64,000 nt of DNA, from NCBI GenBank assembly GCA_016178725.1, contig JACOSV010000018.1:1-64000 (forward strand), written 5' to 3'. Of the stretch, positions 31,293 through 40,649 are shown piece by piece. Under the pieces are notes generated by a model that was not told the DNA's origin, made no database searches, and worked only from the letters and a program-made list of their open reading frames with translations. This stretch comes from Candidatus Eiseniibacteriota bacterium. Lineage in GTDB: Bacteria > Eisenbacteria > RBG-16-71-46. Position numbers and translations under genes: made by a program. Position 1 is the stretch's first letter. Every line of letters starts with the position of its first letter.

Positions 31293-32369
31293 TCAATGCG
31301 TGCGGTCGAGGTCGATCCGGTAGTCGCCGCCCGAGGAGTCCCGTGTGTAGCGCAGCCGGTAGTCGGTGATGCGCAGCCGGTCCGGCGTGATCCAGTCGTC
31401 CTCGACCAGCTGGTCGAGCCGTTCGGGATACGCGCCGTGCTCGTGCCGGTAGAGCTCGAGCACCTGCCGCAGGTCGCGGATCTGGGCGGCGGCGAACACG
31501 TCGGGACCCGACGCCGCCGCCGAGGGCCGCGCCAGCCACCGGCCTCCGGCCAGCGCGCCGGCGACGATCGCCAGCCCCACGATGACCGCGACCGCCTCGC
31601 GGGCGAAGCGCAGACCTTGCGCCACCGGCGTGCGGGCGGCCTCGGGCTCGGGCGCGCCGGGATCGCGGCGCCCGACGAACTCGACCCACTCCGCCTCCAT
31701 CAGCCGGTGGATGGCCTCATGCGCCTCGTATTCGGTGAGCGCGGCGGCGGCCACGACCTCGGCGACCGTGTGCTGGCCGTCGATGATGCCGAACAACTCG
31801 CGCTCCTCCTCGGAGAGCGAGGCGTCGGGATCCGGCAGGTCGCGCACGCCGAGGAGCTGATGCGGATCGGTGAACCGCGTACGGAAGCGCTTCTCCTCGT
31901 CCACGCGGCGCGCCGACTCGATCAGGGCGCCCTCGGCGCTCAAGCGCACGAGTCGCGCGCCGGTCCAGGTGACGGCCGGGTCGAAGCGATACGTGCCGGC
32001 CTCCCAGTGGGCGAGGGTGAGCAGCGTGTCGAGGATCTGACGCTCGACGTAGCCGGCGAGCTCCTCCTGATCCATGTAGCGGCCGTTGAGGATCAGGTCC
32101 TCGAGGTCGCGCCCGGTCTCCTTGTGGATGGCGATCAGGCCGCGATACTGCTCGTCCGAGAAGCGCTGGATCGTGCGCAGGAATTCCACGAGCGGATCGT
32201 CGCGCTTCATGCCCGGCTCGCGCGCCGAGACCACGCGGCCGTCGTGAACGTAGACGACGCAGCGTTCGGCGTCCTTCTCGAGCAGCAGGCATCCGGTTTT
32301 CTTCTGGGTCCCGAGGAGCTGCAGGATTTCGGACACCGAGAAGTCGCGGAGATTGCCCTGGAGCGCCAT
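31293..32369 (-). CDS. DUF4388 (PATAN-type) protein with membrane segment and pilin-like C-terminal domain
   Basis: A 358-residue protein. Residues 1-110 are a DUF4388 domain (start [26 protein letters not shown], then [10 protein letters not shown]), a module linked to gliding, chemosensory or regulatory systems in several phyla. Residues about 110-250 continue as a helical region with a winged-helix-like end ([26 protein letters not shown]). One membrane helix lies near residues 255-278. The last 65 residues ([23 protein letters not shown]...) resemble the soluble core of type II pseudopilins such as GspG, without a prepilin helix. It lies 8 bases downstream of the TPR/zinc-ribbon gene and is probably cotranscribed with it. 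The function is unknown. Confidence 0.8.
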   Translation of the reverse strand: MALQGNLRDFSVSEILQLLGTQKKTGCLLLEKDAERCVVYVHDGRVVSAREPGMKRDDPLVEFLRTIQRFSDEQYRGLIAIHKETGRDLEDLILNGRYMDQEELAGYVERQILDTLLTLAHWEAGTYRFDPAVTWTGARLVRLSAEGALIESARRVDEEKRFRTRFTDPHQLLGVRDLPDPDASLSEEERELFGIIDGQHTVAEVVAAAALTEYEAHEAIHRLMEAEWVEFVGRRDPGAPEPEAARTPVAQGLRFAREAVAVIVGLAIVAGALAGGRWLARPSAAASGPDVFAAAQIRDLRQVLELYRHEHGAYPERLDQLVEDDWITPDRLRITDYRLRYTRDSSGGDYRIDLDRTH

Positions 32370-32377
32370 GCGTTCGC

Positions 32378-34483
32378 CTACGCGGCCCTGGCCGTGGTGG
32401 TGGTGGCCTGCGTCGGCCGGCTGCGCACCGGCGAGACGAGTGCCGCGGCGCGGCGGGCTTCGCCCGCGGCCACCCCGAAGTAGCTCAGGATCGAGAAGGC
32501 GTAGAGCGCCGCCCAGGAGGCGAGGATCAGGATCGGCGAGAGGACGCTGCCGGAGCCGGTCGGCGACTGGAACGTGAACGGCGCGTGGACGCCGAGCCAC
32601 GGCGCCGAGAGCAGCACCATGCCGCTCGTGATGGCGAGCGCGCGGAAGCCGCGGTGGAACGCGAGCAGCCCGAATCCCGGGATCAGCGCCGCGAGCGTCG
32701 TGCGCGTCAGGCGCTGCGAGCGCTCGACCGCGAGCCGGCGGCGGCCGAGCAGCACGCGGCTGAACTCCGCACTCTCGGCCCGTCCGGCCTCGCCGCCGCA
32801 TGCCGGGCACAGCGCGAGCTCACGGCGGCGCTGGGCGCAGCGGCGGCAGATGATCCGGCCGCAGTTGTGGCAGGGGCGGAGCGGCGCGACCTTCTGCCAG
32901 CGCAGGCCCATGGTGACGCTCGCGAGCGCGACGATGGCGACGAGGAGCGAGAAGCGCCAGCCCGCCGACTCGACGTGGCCGCGCCACGCCGCCGGCGTCG
33001 CGGCGACGCCCGCGCCGCGGCCGTCGAGCACGATCGTCCACAGCGTGCGCGGTGCGAGCCACTCGTCCGCGAGCGGCATCGTGCCGTCGTCGGTGCCGAG
33101 CGCCTGCTGGCCCTTCACCAGATCGAAGTCGATCGCCGACGCCTTCGCCGCCGCCTCGGTCGCGTCGTGATACTCGAACTGGCGCGTGTAGACCTGCGAG
33201 AGGTTGAACCACGCGGAGGCGTTCTCGGGCTGGATCGCGACGGCGCGGCGGTAGAGCCCGATCGCCTCGTCGAGCCGGCCCTCGGCGACGAGCACGTTGG
33301 CGAGGTTGTTCAGCACGCGGTCGTTCTTCGGCCACAGCGACGACGCGCGCCGGTACGCGGTCTCGGCGGTCGCGAGGTCGCCGCCCTGCCGCGCCGTCCA
33401 ACCGAGACCGAACTGGACCGCGGGGTTGTCGGGCGCCGTCGTCGCGAGGTTCGCGAGCTCCGCGCCGCGCTCCGGCGTCCACGCCTCATCCTGCAGCTCG
33501 GCCACGCCGTAGAGCGGCGCCTGATCCACGCGCAGCGGCGCCGCGAGACGGCCGAGCACGCCGCTCGCGAGGGGGATCGCGATGAGCGTCATGACGAGCA
33601 GCGCGTAGAGCGTGCGCTCGCGCGAGCGCAGTACGGGCCACACGAGCCCGAGCAGCAGCACCGCGGGCAGCGCAAGGCCGACGCCGCACGCGAACGGCAG
33701 CGCGAGCAGCACCCACGCCCAGAGGCGGGCGGAGCCCGGCGACAGCAGACGCGCGACACGCTCCTGCCAGAGGTGGCGCAGCTCGGCCTGGCGCAGCACG
33801 ACGAGCGCGAGCCCCGTCGCCACGAGCCCGACGAACAGCGCATGCATCGCGAAGAACGCCAGGTTCGCGACCAGCTCGATCTGGAGCAGGAAGCTGCGGC
33901 GGACGATGTCGAGGGCGACGCCGTAGTGCATGAGCGTCTGACCCGGATCGCGGAGAACGCTCCACGAGGCGAGCGTCAGGTGCGGCGTCACGAAGCCCGG
34001 ATCGAGATCGGCCGCGCCGCGGATCAGGCGCACCGCTTCCTGATACTGGCCCGCGCGCTCGGCGATCAGTCCGCGGCGAAAGAAGAGACGCGCCTCGTCG
34101 GGCATCGCGGGGCGATGCTGCGCGCGCTTGTACGCGAGCCACGCGTCGAGGTCATGAAGGTCGGAGGGAGGCGCCGCGGATTCCGAGGTGGTGGACGCCG
34201 CGGCCGAGGCCGGCGTCGCGGCATCTGCGGAAGGCGTCGCCGCAGCCCCATCGCCGGGATTCGCCGCCGGCGTCGTGACGGCCGCCTCGGCGACCGTCGT
34301 CGACGGCGCCATCGCGTCCACGGTGGGATCGCTGGTCGAATCGGCGCGGACGATGGACGCCGTGCACAAGGCTGCGGCCATGCCGAGGGATGCGGTCCAC
34401 GCGAGCGTCGCGGCCCATGCGCCCGCGTGCGTTCGCCGCGCGCGCCTGATCCGAAGCGCGCCCGTGGAGTCGATCGAGGCCAT
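32378..34483 (-). CDS. Membrane TPR protein with six-cysteine zinc-ribbon-like motif
   Basis: A 701-residue multi-domain protein of unknown function. A hydrophobic N-terminal segment (about residues 22-46) and a 60-residue Ala/Thr/Pro linker precede a first TPR-like pair. Membrane helices follow near residues 200-290 and 295-310, then TPRs at about 345-460 ([47 protein letters not shown]). A further helix near 515 is followed at about residues 536-565 by C-x2-C-x4-C-x2-C-x9-C-x2-C, which should bind zinc. Two or three more helices finish the protein. It is divergent from asnS and precedes the DUF4388 gene, so the two may form one membrane complex. Confidence 0.75.
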   Translation of the reverse strand: MASIDSTGALRIRRARRTHAGAWAATLAWTASLGMAAALCTASIVRADSTSDPTVDAMAPSTTVAEAAVTTPAANPGDGAAATPSADAATPASAAASTTSESAAPPSDLHDLDAWLAYKRAQHRPAMPDEARLFFRRGLIAERAGQYQEAVRLIRGAADLDPGFVTPHLTLASWSVLRDPGQTLMHYGVALDIVRRSFLLQIELVANLAFFAMHALFVGLVATGLALVVLRQAELRHLWQERVARLLSPGSARLWAWVLLALPFACGVGLALPAVLLLGLVWPVLRSRERTLYALLVMTLIAIPLASGVLGRLAAPLRVDQAPLYGVAELQDEAWTPERGAELANLATTAPDNPAVQFGLGWTARQGGDLATAETAYRRASSLWPKNDRVLNNLANVLVAEGRLDEAIGLYRRAVAIQPENASAWFNLSQVYTRQFEYHDATEAAAKASAIDFDLVKGQQALGTDDGTMPLADEWLAPRTLWTIVLDGRGAGVAATPAAWRGHVESAGWRFSLLVAIVALASVTMGLRWQKVAPLRPCHNCGRIICRRCAQRRRELALCPACGGEAGRAESAEFSRVLLGRRRLAVERSQRLTRTTLAALIPGFGLLAFHRGFRALAITSGMVLLSAPWLGVHAPFTFQSPTGSGSVLSPILILASWAALYAFSILSYFGVAAGEARRAAALVSPVRSRPTQATTTTARAA

Positions 34484-34496
34484 GGTTCGCAGTCCC

Positions 34497-34525
34497 TTGA
34501 CAGTGGCGGAAGGCGTCCTTACGTT
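34497..34525 (+). promoter_or_regulatory. Predicted promoter of asnS
   Basis: Consensus TTGACA at 34497-34502, a 17-base spacer and TACGTT at 34520-34525. Transcription would start near 34532 and leave a leader of about 140 bases before the asnS GTG at 34673. The -10 is weak. The site lies in the 189-base divergent gap with the minus-strand TPR gene; the rest of the gap shows nothing I can identify. Confidence 0.45.
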
Positions 34526-34672
34526 GCCGCGAGTTCGCTAGCCGTTATCGGCCCCGCGCGCCGGGCGCTTAACCGCTTTGTGCGCCGGCGCGGGCGGGCA
34601 ACTCGCGCGCCGCCTTTCGGTTCCCGGCATCCCGGAGTCCGGCTCGCGCGCCTTCGGACCCGGAGTCTTCGC

Positions 34673-35989
34673 GTGACGTCTTCACCCGGCGCAACCGTTC
34701 CCTGGATCCGGATCCGCGAGGCGTCGGCGCACCTCGGCGCCGACGTCGAGGTGCGCGGCTGGCTCGCGCACCGCCGCTCGAGCGGCAAGGTCCAGTTCCT
34801 CGTCGTCCGCGACGGCAGCGGGACGATGCAGTGTGTCGCGGGCCGCAACGACGTGAGCCCCGAGGCCTGGCAGGCACTCGAGACGCTGACACAGGAATCG
34901 TCGCTCATCGTCCGCGGCCGCCTGCGCGCCGACGCGCGCTCGCCGGGCGGCGTCGAGATGGGGCTCCAATCGGTCGAGATCGTCGCGATCGCCGAGGGCT
35001 ACCCGATCACGCCCAAGGAGCACGGCACCGACTTCCTGATGGATCACCGGCACCTGTGGCTGCGCTCGCCGCGCCAGCAGGCGATCCTCACGATCCGCGC
35101 CGAGATCGTTCAGGCGTTCCGCGACTTCATGCACGGCGAGGGATTCCTGCTCGTCGATGCGCCGATCTTCACACCCAACGCATGCGAGGGGACGACGACG
35201 CTGTTCGAGACGCAGTACTTCGATGAGCGCGCGTACCTGACGCAGAGCGGGCAGCTCTACGCCGAGGCCGCGGCGATGGCGTTCGGTCGCGTCTACTGCT
35301 TCGGGCCGGCGTTCCGCGCCGAGAAGAGCAAGACGCGCCGCCACCTGATCGAGTTCTGGATGATGGAGCCCGAGTGGGCGTTCGCGACGCTCGAGGACGT
35401 GATCGGACTCGAGGAGCGGCTGCTGGTGTATGTCGTGGGCCGCGTGCTCGAGCGGAACGCCGAGGCGCTGAAGACGGTCGAGCGCGACGTGACGAAGCTC
35501 GCGCGCGTTCGCGCGCCGTTCGCGCGCATCCACTACAACGACGCCGTGGCGCGGCTCCACGCCGCCGGGCAGGCGTTCGAGTGGGGCGGCGATTTCGGCG
35601 GGACGGACGAGACGATCCTCGCCGAGCAGTTCGAGACGCCGGTGTTCGTCACGCACTATCCGGCGGCGGTGAAGGCGTTCTACATGGAGCCGGATCCCGC
35701 CGATCCCAGGCTCAGTCTCTCGTGCGACTGCCTCGCGCCCGAGGGCTACGGCGAGATCATCGGCGGCGGGCAGCGCATGGCCTCGCTCGATCTGCTGACG
35801 CGGCGCATCGACGAGCACGGCCTGCCGCAGGAGGCGTTCGAGTGGTACAAGGACCTGCGGCGTTACGGATCGGTTCCGCACGCGGGCTTCGGCATCGGTG
35901 TCGAGCGCACGCTGGCGTGGATCGCCGGGCTCGATCACGTGCGCGAGACGATTCCGTTCCCGCGCATGCTCTACCGGCTGCGGCCCTGA
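34673..35989 (+). CDS. asnS: Asparaginyl-tRNA synthetase
   Basis: Charges tRNA-Asn directly. The 438-residue class IIb enzyme has an N-terminal OB-fold ([30 protein letters not shown], about residues 18-50), the catalytic core with [33 protein letters not shown], motif 2 around [28 protein letters not shown], and motif 3 [15 protein letters not shown] ending ETIPFPRML. The EGTTTLF-type segment and the ending place it with AsnRS rather than AspRS. GTG 34673 is inferred from the domain start. A GC hairpin follows the stop. Confidence 0.93.
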   Translation: MTSSPGATVPWIRIREASAHLGADVEVRGWLAHRRSSGKVQFLVVRDGSGTMQCVAGRNDVSPEAWQALETLTQESSLIVRGRLRADARSPGGVEMGLQSVEIVAIAEGYPITPKEHGTDFLMDHRHLWLRSPRQQAILTIRAEIVQAFRDFMHGEGFLLVDAPIFTPNACEGTTTLFETQYFDERAYLTQSGQLYAEAAAMAFGRVYCFGPAFRAEKSKTRRHLIEFWMMEPEWAFATLEDVIGLEERLLVYVVGRVLERNAEALKTVERDVTKLARVRAPFARIHYNDAVARLHAAGQAFEWGGDFGGTDETILAEQFETPVFVTHYPAAVKAFYMEPDPADPRLSLSCDCLAPEGYGEIIGGGQRMASLDLLTRRIDEHGLPQEAFEWYKDLRRYGSVPHAGFGIGVERTLAWIAGLDHVRETIPFPRMLYRLRP

Positions 35990-35997
35990 AACGGCCG

Positions 35998-36021
35998 GGC
36001 CGCCGCCCGAAGGCGGCGGCC
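35998..36021 (+). terminator. GC hairpin after asnS, candidate terminator
   Basis: A perfect 10-bp stem (left arm GGCCGCCGCC, right arm GGCGGCGGCC) closed by a CGAA tetraloop, starting 9 bases after the asnS stop. No run of T follows, so it is either a non-canonical terminator or an mRNA-end stabiliser. Confidence 0.5.
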
Positions 36022-36254
36022 GCGACCTACGATCGAGGAGTCCGGTCCGCCCCAGCGAGAGGTGGATGGAATGCGCGCCTCGCGGGATGCCGACATCGCA
36101 GGGATGCGTGCGCGCTTCCGGAGGACTCCCCGAAACCGTGGCGACCGCGAGGTACCGGTCGCCGGGACCGGGGATTCTAGGACGGCCGAGGTCGGTTCGC
36201 GAGGGGTTTCCGCGTCGCTCCGCCGCCTCACGGGGGGCGCCCGCGCCACGGTTC

Positions 36255-36283
36255 TTGACAGTCCCGGAAGCCGACTCTAGTGT
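36255..36283 (+). promoter_or_regulatory. Predicted promoter of the PstS-like/TPR/STAS/Ton cluster
   Basis: Consensus TTGACA at 36255-36260, a 17-base spacer and TAGTGT at 36278-36283. The start would fall near 36290, about 60 bases before the TTG start codon at 36353. A second TTGACA at 36357 lies within the coding start and is less likely. Confidence 0.5.
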
Positions 36284-36352
36284 GCCGCGCTGCCCGCGAG
36301 CGTAGAAGGCGGGGCGTGCGACGGACGCGACCACGGGAAAGCGGAGCAACCA

Positions 36353-37330
36353 TTGATTGACAAGGGCCTCCGCGGCTTCCTAGACTTCTCGACCTTCGAT
36401 GCTCCGGGTTTCGGCCGCCGGCTTCTCGGCTTCGCGGCTGGACCGCTGACGATCGCCGCCCTGCTTTGCGGCTGCTCCCCGCAGCGCCCCGGCCGGGCAG
36501 TGGAAGACTCGATCACCAGCGGGCGTATCTCCATCGTCTGTGCTCCGGATCTCGAGCCGTTGATCCGGCGTGAGCGCGGGGCGTTCGTCGCGCTCTACCC
36601 GGACGCCGCGGTCGAGATCCGGGCCGGCGCGTCGCGCGAGGCGATCCGCGCGCTGTTCGCGGCCGAGTGCGACGTGGCGGCGATCGCGCGCGAGCTCGAA
36701 AGCGAGGAACGCGGCGCGGCGCTTCGCGGAGGGCTGGAGCTGGAGGGCTATCGGTTCGGGCGGGACGGGGTCGCGGTGGTGGTGCATCCGGGGAATCCGG
36801 TGCAGAACATCGCGCTGGACGACCTGCGCGGCATCTACGCCGGCCGGGTGAAGGCGTGGAGCGAGGTCGGCGGCGCGAACCTTGCGGTGCGTCCGGTGTT
36901 CCAGGCGCCGGGAGCGGACATCACGACGTTCTTCGCGCAGCGGGTGATGCAGGGGGAACAGGTGCAGGTGCCGGTGGTGTATGAAGACTCGGATTCCGAC
37001 GTGGTCGCCTACGTCGCGGCCCATCCCGAGGCGATCGGCTTCGTGTCGCTCGCCTGGGCCGACCGCGGCGTACGCGCGTTGCGCGTTGCCTCGCTCAAGG
37101 GCCTGCCGTTCTGGAAGCCGGATCCAGAGACGGTGTACGGCGGCGATTATCCGCTCACCCGCTTCATGAACCTCTACGCCCGCCCCGGCGGACGGGCGCT
37201 CGCCAACGGATTCATCACGTACGTGACGAGCCGCGACGGCCAGCAGCTGGTGCACGAGCAGGGGCTCGTCCCAACCGCGGTGCCGGTGCGCTTCGTGCGG
37301 CGTTCGTCGATGCTGGGGAGTCACCATTGA
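36353..37330 (+). CDS. PstS-like substrate-binding lipoprotein
   Basis: A 325-residue periplasmic binding-protein fold of the PstS/PBP-like type. The N-terminus has a hydrophobic segment ending LLCGCS near residues 38-43, which fits a lipobox. The core shows ISIVCAPDLEPLIRRERGAFVALYPDAAV, VVVHPGNPVQNIALDDLRGIYAGRVKAWSEVGG, EAIGFVSLAWADRGVRAL and a C-terminal GGDYPLTRFMNLYARPGG, all PstS-family landmarks. No PstCAB transporter is nearby, so it may serve as a sensor or Ton accessory rather than feed an ABC importer. TTG 36353 is supported by GGAG six bases upstream; no ATG or GTG lies before the signal sequence. Confidence 0.82.
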   Translation: MIDKGLRGFLDFSTFDAPGFGRRLLGFAAGPLTIAALLCGCSPQRPGRAVEDSITSGRISIVCAPDLEPLIRRERGAFVALYPDAAVEIRAGASREAIRALFAAECDVAAIARELESEERGAALRGGLELEGYRFGRDGVAVVVHPGNPVQNIALDDLRGIYAGRVKAWSEVGGANLAVRPVFQAPGADITTFFAQRVMQGEQVQVPVVYEDSDSDVVAYVAAHPEAIGFVSLAWADRGVRALRVASLKGLPFWKPDPETVYGGDYPLTRFMNLYARPGGRALANGFITYVTSRDGQQLVHEQGLVPTAVPVRFVRRSSMLGSHH

Positions 37331-39150
37331 ACATACAGAGGAGGGGATCGCTCCTGAAGAGACGAGAGCTGAATCGCGCGCCGCACGCGGCATGGATGAC
37401 GATCGCGTGCATGGTCGTCGCGCTGGGCGCCGCGGGCGCGGCCCGCGCCGACGACCTCAAGGACGCCCAGACGGCGCTCAAGGCGGGCCGCTACGACGAC
37501 GCCGCTGCCCTGTTCGAGAAGGCGGCGGGCCAGGGCTATGCCGCCGGTCGCGCGGGCGTCGGTCAAGTGTGGCTGCGCCGCCGGCAGCTCGACAAGGCGA
37601 TGGATCAGTTCCAGCTCGCCCAGAAGATGGATGCCGGATTCGCGCTCTCGTACTGGGGGCAGGGCGAGGTGCTGCGCCTCGAGGACAAGTGCGGCGACGC
37701 GATCCCGCTCTACCAGAAGGCGACCGAGCTCGACCGCAAGTTCCCCGAGGCCGAGCTCGCGCTCGGCGACTGCTACGTGCAGACCCGGCAGTTCGACAAG
37801 GGGGTCGCGGCGCTCACGGTCGGTCTCGGCTGGGGCACGAAGTGGCGGCCGCGCTTCCTCACGGCGCTCGGACGCGCCGAGGAGTCGCGCGATTCGCTGC
37901 GCGCCGCCGGCATCTACTTCACCACCGCGCGGCAGGAGGCGCCCGACGACGCGACCGTGCTCAAGGAGCTCGGTGAGTTCTACTTCCGGCGCGGCACGTG
38001 GGCGCTCGCCATCCAGGAGTGCCAGGCGGCGGTCGATCTCGACTCGACCGACATCGACATCCGCTTCGCGCTCGGTCAGGCGCTCTTCTACGACCAGCGG
38101 TACAACGACGCGCTCGACCAGTACCTGTGGGTGACCCGGCGCGACGCCGATTACGCGCCGGCGCAGCTCGCGCTCGGCAACCTGCTCTTCCTCTCGGGCG
38201 CCGCCGACGTCAAGCGCTACGCCGAGGCGCGCGGCCCGCTCGAGGTCTACACGCGGCTCAAGCCCAACGACCCGAAGGGTTGGAGCCTCCTCGGACGCAG
38301 CGATTACTACACGCACCGACCCGAAGCGCTGGCCGAGCTGCAGAAGGCCGAGCAGCTCGGCGACAAGAGCAAGGAGATGTACACGGTGCTCGGCCGCTAC
38401 TACGCCGACCAGAAGGACTGGGCCAAGGCGCTCGATTTCTTCGGCCGCGGCGATCCCACTCCGCGCGACCTGCTGCTCATCGGGCAGATGTTCGTGTTTC
38501 AGAACAATCAGTCGGGCGCCGACTCGATCTACAAGGCGATCATCGCGCGCGACTCGACCACGAGCGACGCCAAGTTCGCGATGACCGAGCTCGGCAAGGG
38601 ACGCTTCCGCGCGAAGGACTATCCGGGGGCGATCGCGACGCTCAACCGGCGAATCGCGCTTGACCCGAACAGCGGCGAGGCTTACTACTACATCGGTTTG
38701 TCGTATAAGGAGATGAAGCAGTACCCGGAAGCCTTGGACGCGCTGCGCAGGTCGGCGGCGGTCGACTCCGCCAAGGGCGAGCGCCACTTCTGGCTGGGCA
38801 TTCTCTACGCGCAGCAGAAGGACGACGAGAACGCGCGGGCGTCGCTCGAGCGTTCGGTCGCGCTCGACTCCACCAGCAAGACGGCGGGCGTCGCCTACCG
38901 GCAACTGGGCTACTATCGTCTCCTGCAGAAGGATTGGACCGGCGCGATCACGCTGCTCGAGCGCGCCGTCTCGCTCAACGATCAGGACGTTCAGGCGATG
39001 GTCTGGCTCGGACAGGCCTGGCAGAACAGGGGCGATCGGGCGAAGGCCGCCGAGTGGTACAACAAGGCGCTCAAGGTCGATCCGAATCAGCCGGACGCGA
39101 AGAAGGGTCTGCAGATTCTCCAGGCCCCGCCCAAGGGAGGAACGAAATGA
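37327..39150 (+). CDS. Periplasmic tetratricopeptide repeat protein
   Basis: A 607-residue protein with a signal peptide (basic start, hydrophobic MTIACMVVALGAAGAARA) and then TPR repeats almost to the end. Examples are KAGRYDDAAALFEKAAGQGYAAG, RRQLDKAMDQFQLAQKMDAGFA, GTWALAIQECQAAVDLDSTDIDI and RAKAAEWYNKALKVDPNQPDA. It should be a periplasmic scaffold. TTG 37327 overlaps the previous stop and has GGGGAG six bases ahead. A very strong AGAGGAGGGG at 37337-37346 lies inside, seven bases before CTG 37354, which would give a cleaner signal peptide (start LKRRELNR). ATG 37396 is a third option. Confidence 0.82.
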   Translation: MNIQRRGSLLKRRELNRAPHAAWMTIACMVVALGAAGAARADDLKDAQTALKAGRYDDAAALFEKAAGQGYAAGRAGVGQVWLRRRQLDKAMDQFQLAQKMDAGFALSYWGQGEVLRLEDKCGDAIPLYQKATELDRKFPEAELALGDCYVQTRQFDKGVAALTVGLGWGTKWRPRFLTALGRAEESRDSLRAAGIYFTTARQEAPDDATVLKELGEFYFRRGTWALAIQECQAAVDLDSTDIDIRFALGQALFYDQRYNDALDQYLWVTRRDADYAPAQLALGNLLFLSGAADVKRYAEARGPLEVYTRLKPNDPKGWSLLGRSDYYTHRPEALAELQKAEQLGDKSKEMYTVLGRYYADQKDWAKALDFFGRGDPTPRDLLLIGQMFVFQNNQSGADSIYKAIIARDSTTSDAKFAMTELGKGRFRAKDYPGAIATLNRRIALDPNSGEAYYYIGLSYKEMKQYPEALDALRRSAAVDSAKGERHFWLGILYAQQKDDENARASLERSVALDSTSKTAGVAYRQLGYYRLLQKDWTGAITLLERAVSLNDQDVQAMVWLGQAWQNRGDRAKAAEWYNKALKVDPNQPDAKKGLQILQAPPKGGTK

Positions 39151-39494
39151 AGCAGCGGCAGGTGGAGAGCATCGCCATCCTCACCCCCAAGGGCTACTTG
39201 AGCGGCGGGGACGAAACCGACGAGCTCGAGCGCGTCATCAAGACGCTGGGCGAGGGCGGAAACAAGAGCCTGATCATCAACCTGAGCGAGACCCAGCACC
39301 TCAACTCGACCGCGCTCGGCGTCCTCATCTCGGCCCACTCCAGCTACGTCCGCCGCGGCGGGCAGATGAAGCTCTGTGCCGTGGACAAGCGGATCGAAAA
39401 CATCTTCGTCATCACCAAGCTGTCGCTCGTCTTCGACGTGTTCCCGAGCGAAGAGCAGGCGATCGCGAGCTTCGCGGAATCGAAGCCCGTCTAG
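39147..39494 (+). CDS. STAS-domain protein (anti-sigma factor antagonist-like), first copy
   Basis: A 115-residue single STAS domain. It has the beta-alpha fold pattern IAILTPKGYLSGGDETDELERVI, then LIINLSETQHLNSTALGVLISAHS around residues 42-65 and a RRGGQMKLCAVDKRIENIFVITKL segment like SpoIIAA. Ser54 aligns with the phosphorylatable serine of SpoIIAA, but the preceding Asp is Asn here. No RsbW-type kinase or PP2C phosphatase is in the window, so partner-switching is unproven. It may act structurally in the envelope cluster. GGAGG precedes the ATG, which overlaps the TPR gene stop. Confidence 0.87.
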   Translation: MKQRQVESIAILTPKGYLSGGDETDELERVIKTLGEGGNKSLIINLSETQHLNSTALGVLISAHSSYVRRGGQMKLCAVDKRIENIFVITKLSLVFDVFPSEEQAIASFAESKPV

Positions 39495-39521
39495 TCGCGG
39501 CCTCGGGGAGGGCATGATCGC

Positions 39522-39881
39522 GTGGCGATCCGGCGCAGACAGATCGACAGCATCGTCATCCTGTATCCGAAGGGCAGCTTCTTCGGCGACCAGGAGACGG
39601 ACGATCTGCAGAAGGCGATCATGGACGAGGCGGCCGGCAGCAACACCCGGCTGGTCCTCAACATGACCGAGTGCCAGACGCTCAACTCGATCGCGATCGG
39701 CGCGCTGATGCGCGGCTACTCGAACTACAAGGGGCGCGGCGGCGAGATCAAGCTGTGCGGTCTCGGCAAGCGCCTCCTGGATCTGTTCACGATGACCAAG
39801 CTGATCCGTGTTTTCGACCACCACGCCACGGAGGAGCAGGCGCTCGCGGCGTTCGCCGCGGGGGCTGCGCCGCCGGTCTAG
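39522..39881 (+). CDS. STAS-domain protein, second copy
   Basis: A 119-residue STAS domain, paralogous to the preceding gene: IVILYPKGSFFGDQETDDLQKAIMDEA, LVLNMTECQTLNSIAIGALMRGYSNYKGRGGEIKLCGLGKRLLDLFTMTKL. Ser56 corresponds to the phosphorylation site of SpoIIAA-type proteins, again with Asn instead of Asp before it. The pair suggests a tandem duplication followed by divergence. It begins at GTG 39522 and is followed 15 bases later by exbB, so it is clearly part of the Ton cluster. Confidence 0.87.
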   Translation: MAIRRRQIDSIVILYPKGSFFGDQETDDLQKAIMDEAAGSNTRLVLNMTECQTLNSIAIGALMRGYSNYKGRGGEIKLCGLGKRLLDLFTMTKLIRVFDHHATEEQALAAFAAGAAPPV

Positions 39882-39896
39882 GAGGACACTCGCGCA

Positions 39897-40637
39897 ATGA
39901 GCCGTTTCATCGTTCCGCTCGGATTCAGCCTCGCCGCGATCGTCTCGATCGCGATCTGGTTCTTCCTCCCGCAGCTCGGCCCGCTCGGTGAGCAGATGAA
40001 CAAGGGCGGACCCCTGGTCGCCGGGCTCATCCTGCTCGCGATCCTCCAGACGTCCTTCATCATCGAGCGCGTGTGGAGTCTGCGGAAGGCGGCCGGACGC
40101 GGCTCGCTGCCCGACTTCCTCAACAACGTGCGCAAGGCGCTCCACCGCAACGACGTGCCGGCGGCGATCCAGCTGTGCGGCCAGCAGCGCGGCTCGGCGG
40201 CGAACGTGATCCGCGCCGGCCTCGAGCGCTACCAGCAGGTGCAGGCCGAGGGTGCGCCGAAGGAGAAGGTGGTCGCGGAAACGCAGGCGGCGATCCAGGA
40301 GGCGAACGGCCTCGAGGTGCCGCTGCTCGAGCGCAACCTGATCGCGCTCTCGACCATCGCCTCGATCGCGACCATGGTGGGACTGCTCGGAACGGTGATC
40401 GGCATGATCCGCTCGTTCTCGGCCCTGGGCCACACGGGCGCCGTGGACGCCTCGAAGCTCGCGGTCGGCATCTCCGAGGCGCTCATCAACACGGCGGGCG
40501 GCCTGTTCGTCGCCATCGGGGGCATCGTCTCGTACAACGTGTTCGTGACCCGCGTCGATAACTTCAACTACATGATGGACGAGGCCTCGTACGAGGCCGT
40601 CCAGCTGCTCACCGCGTCGGTGGGCGACCGCCGCTAG
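39897..40637 (+). CDS. exbB: MotA/TolQ/ExbB proton channel family protein
   Basis: A 246-residue inner-membrane channel subunit. It has an N-terminal helix (about residues 6-24), a second helix near 40-57 leading into IERVWSLRKAAG, a cytoplasmic helical segment, and two C-terminal helices (LIALSTIASIATMVGLLGTVIGMIRSFSAL and SEALINTAGGLFVAIGGIVSYNVF). The conserved GLLGTV and GL-x-VAI motifs are ExbB-type. With the two ExbD genes and TonB it would form a proton-driven complex energising the outer membrane. The additional N-terminal helix resembles Bacteroidetes forms. Confidence 0.91.
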   Translation: MSRFIVPLGFSLAAIVSIAIWFFLPQLGPLGEQMNKGGPLVAGLILLAILQTSFIIERVWSLRKAAGRGSLPDFLNNVRKALHRNDVPAAIQLCGQQRGSAANVIRAGLERYQQVQAEGAPKEKVVAETQAAIQEANGLEVPLLERNLIALSTIASIATMVGLLGTVIGMIRSFSALGHTGAVDASKLAVGISEALINTAGGLFVAIGGIVSYNVFVTRVDNFNYMMDEASYEAVQLLTASVGDRR

Positions 40638-40649
40638 GGGAACGGAACG

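Larger units (their letters stand above)
35990..36352. other. 363-base non-coding gap between asnS and the PstS-like gene
   Basis: The gap holds a GC hairpin at 35998-36021 after asnS and a predicted promoter at 36255-36283. Short open frames within it lack ribosome sites and recognisable protein character. I see no tRNA, repeat or riboswitch-like structure in the stretch from about 36025 to 36250. Confidence 0.6.

Noticed and set aside
36062..36280. A 72-codon open frame in the gap after asnS
   Set aside because: No ribosome site, Arg-rich shadow-like composition, and it overlaps the predicted promoter.
36357..36386. TTGACA-18-TAGACT as a second promoter at the PstS-like gene
   Set aside because: It lies inside the coding start, which has a good ribosome site, and there is no ATG or GTG downstream before the signal sequence.
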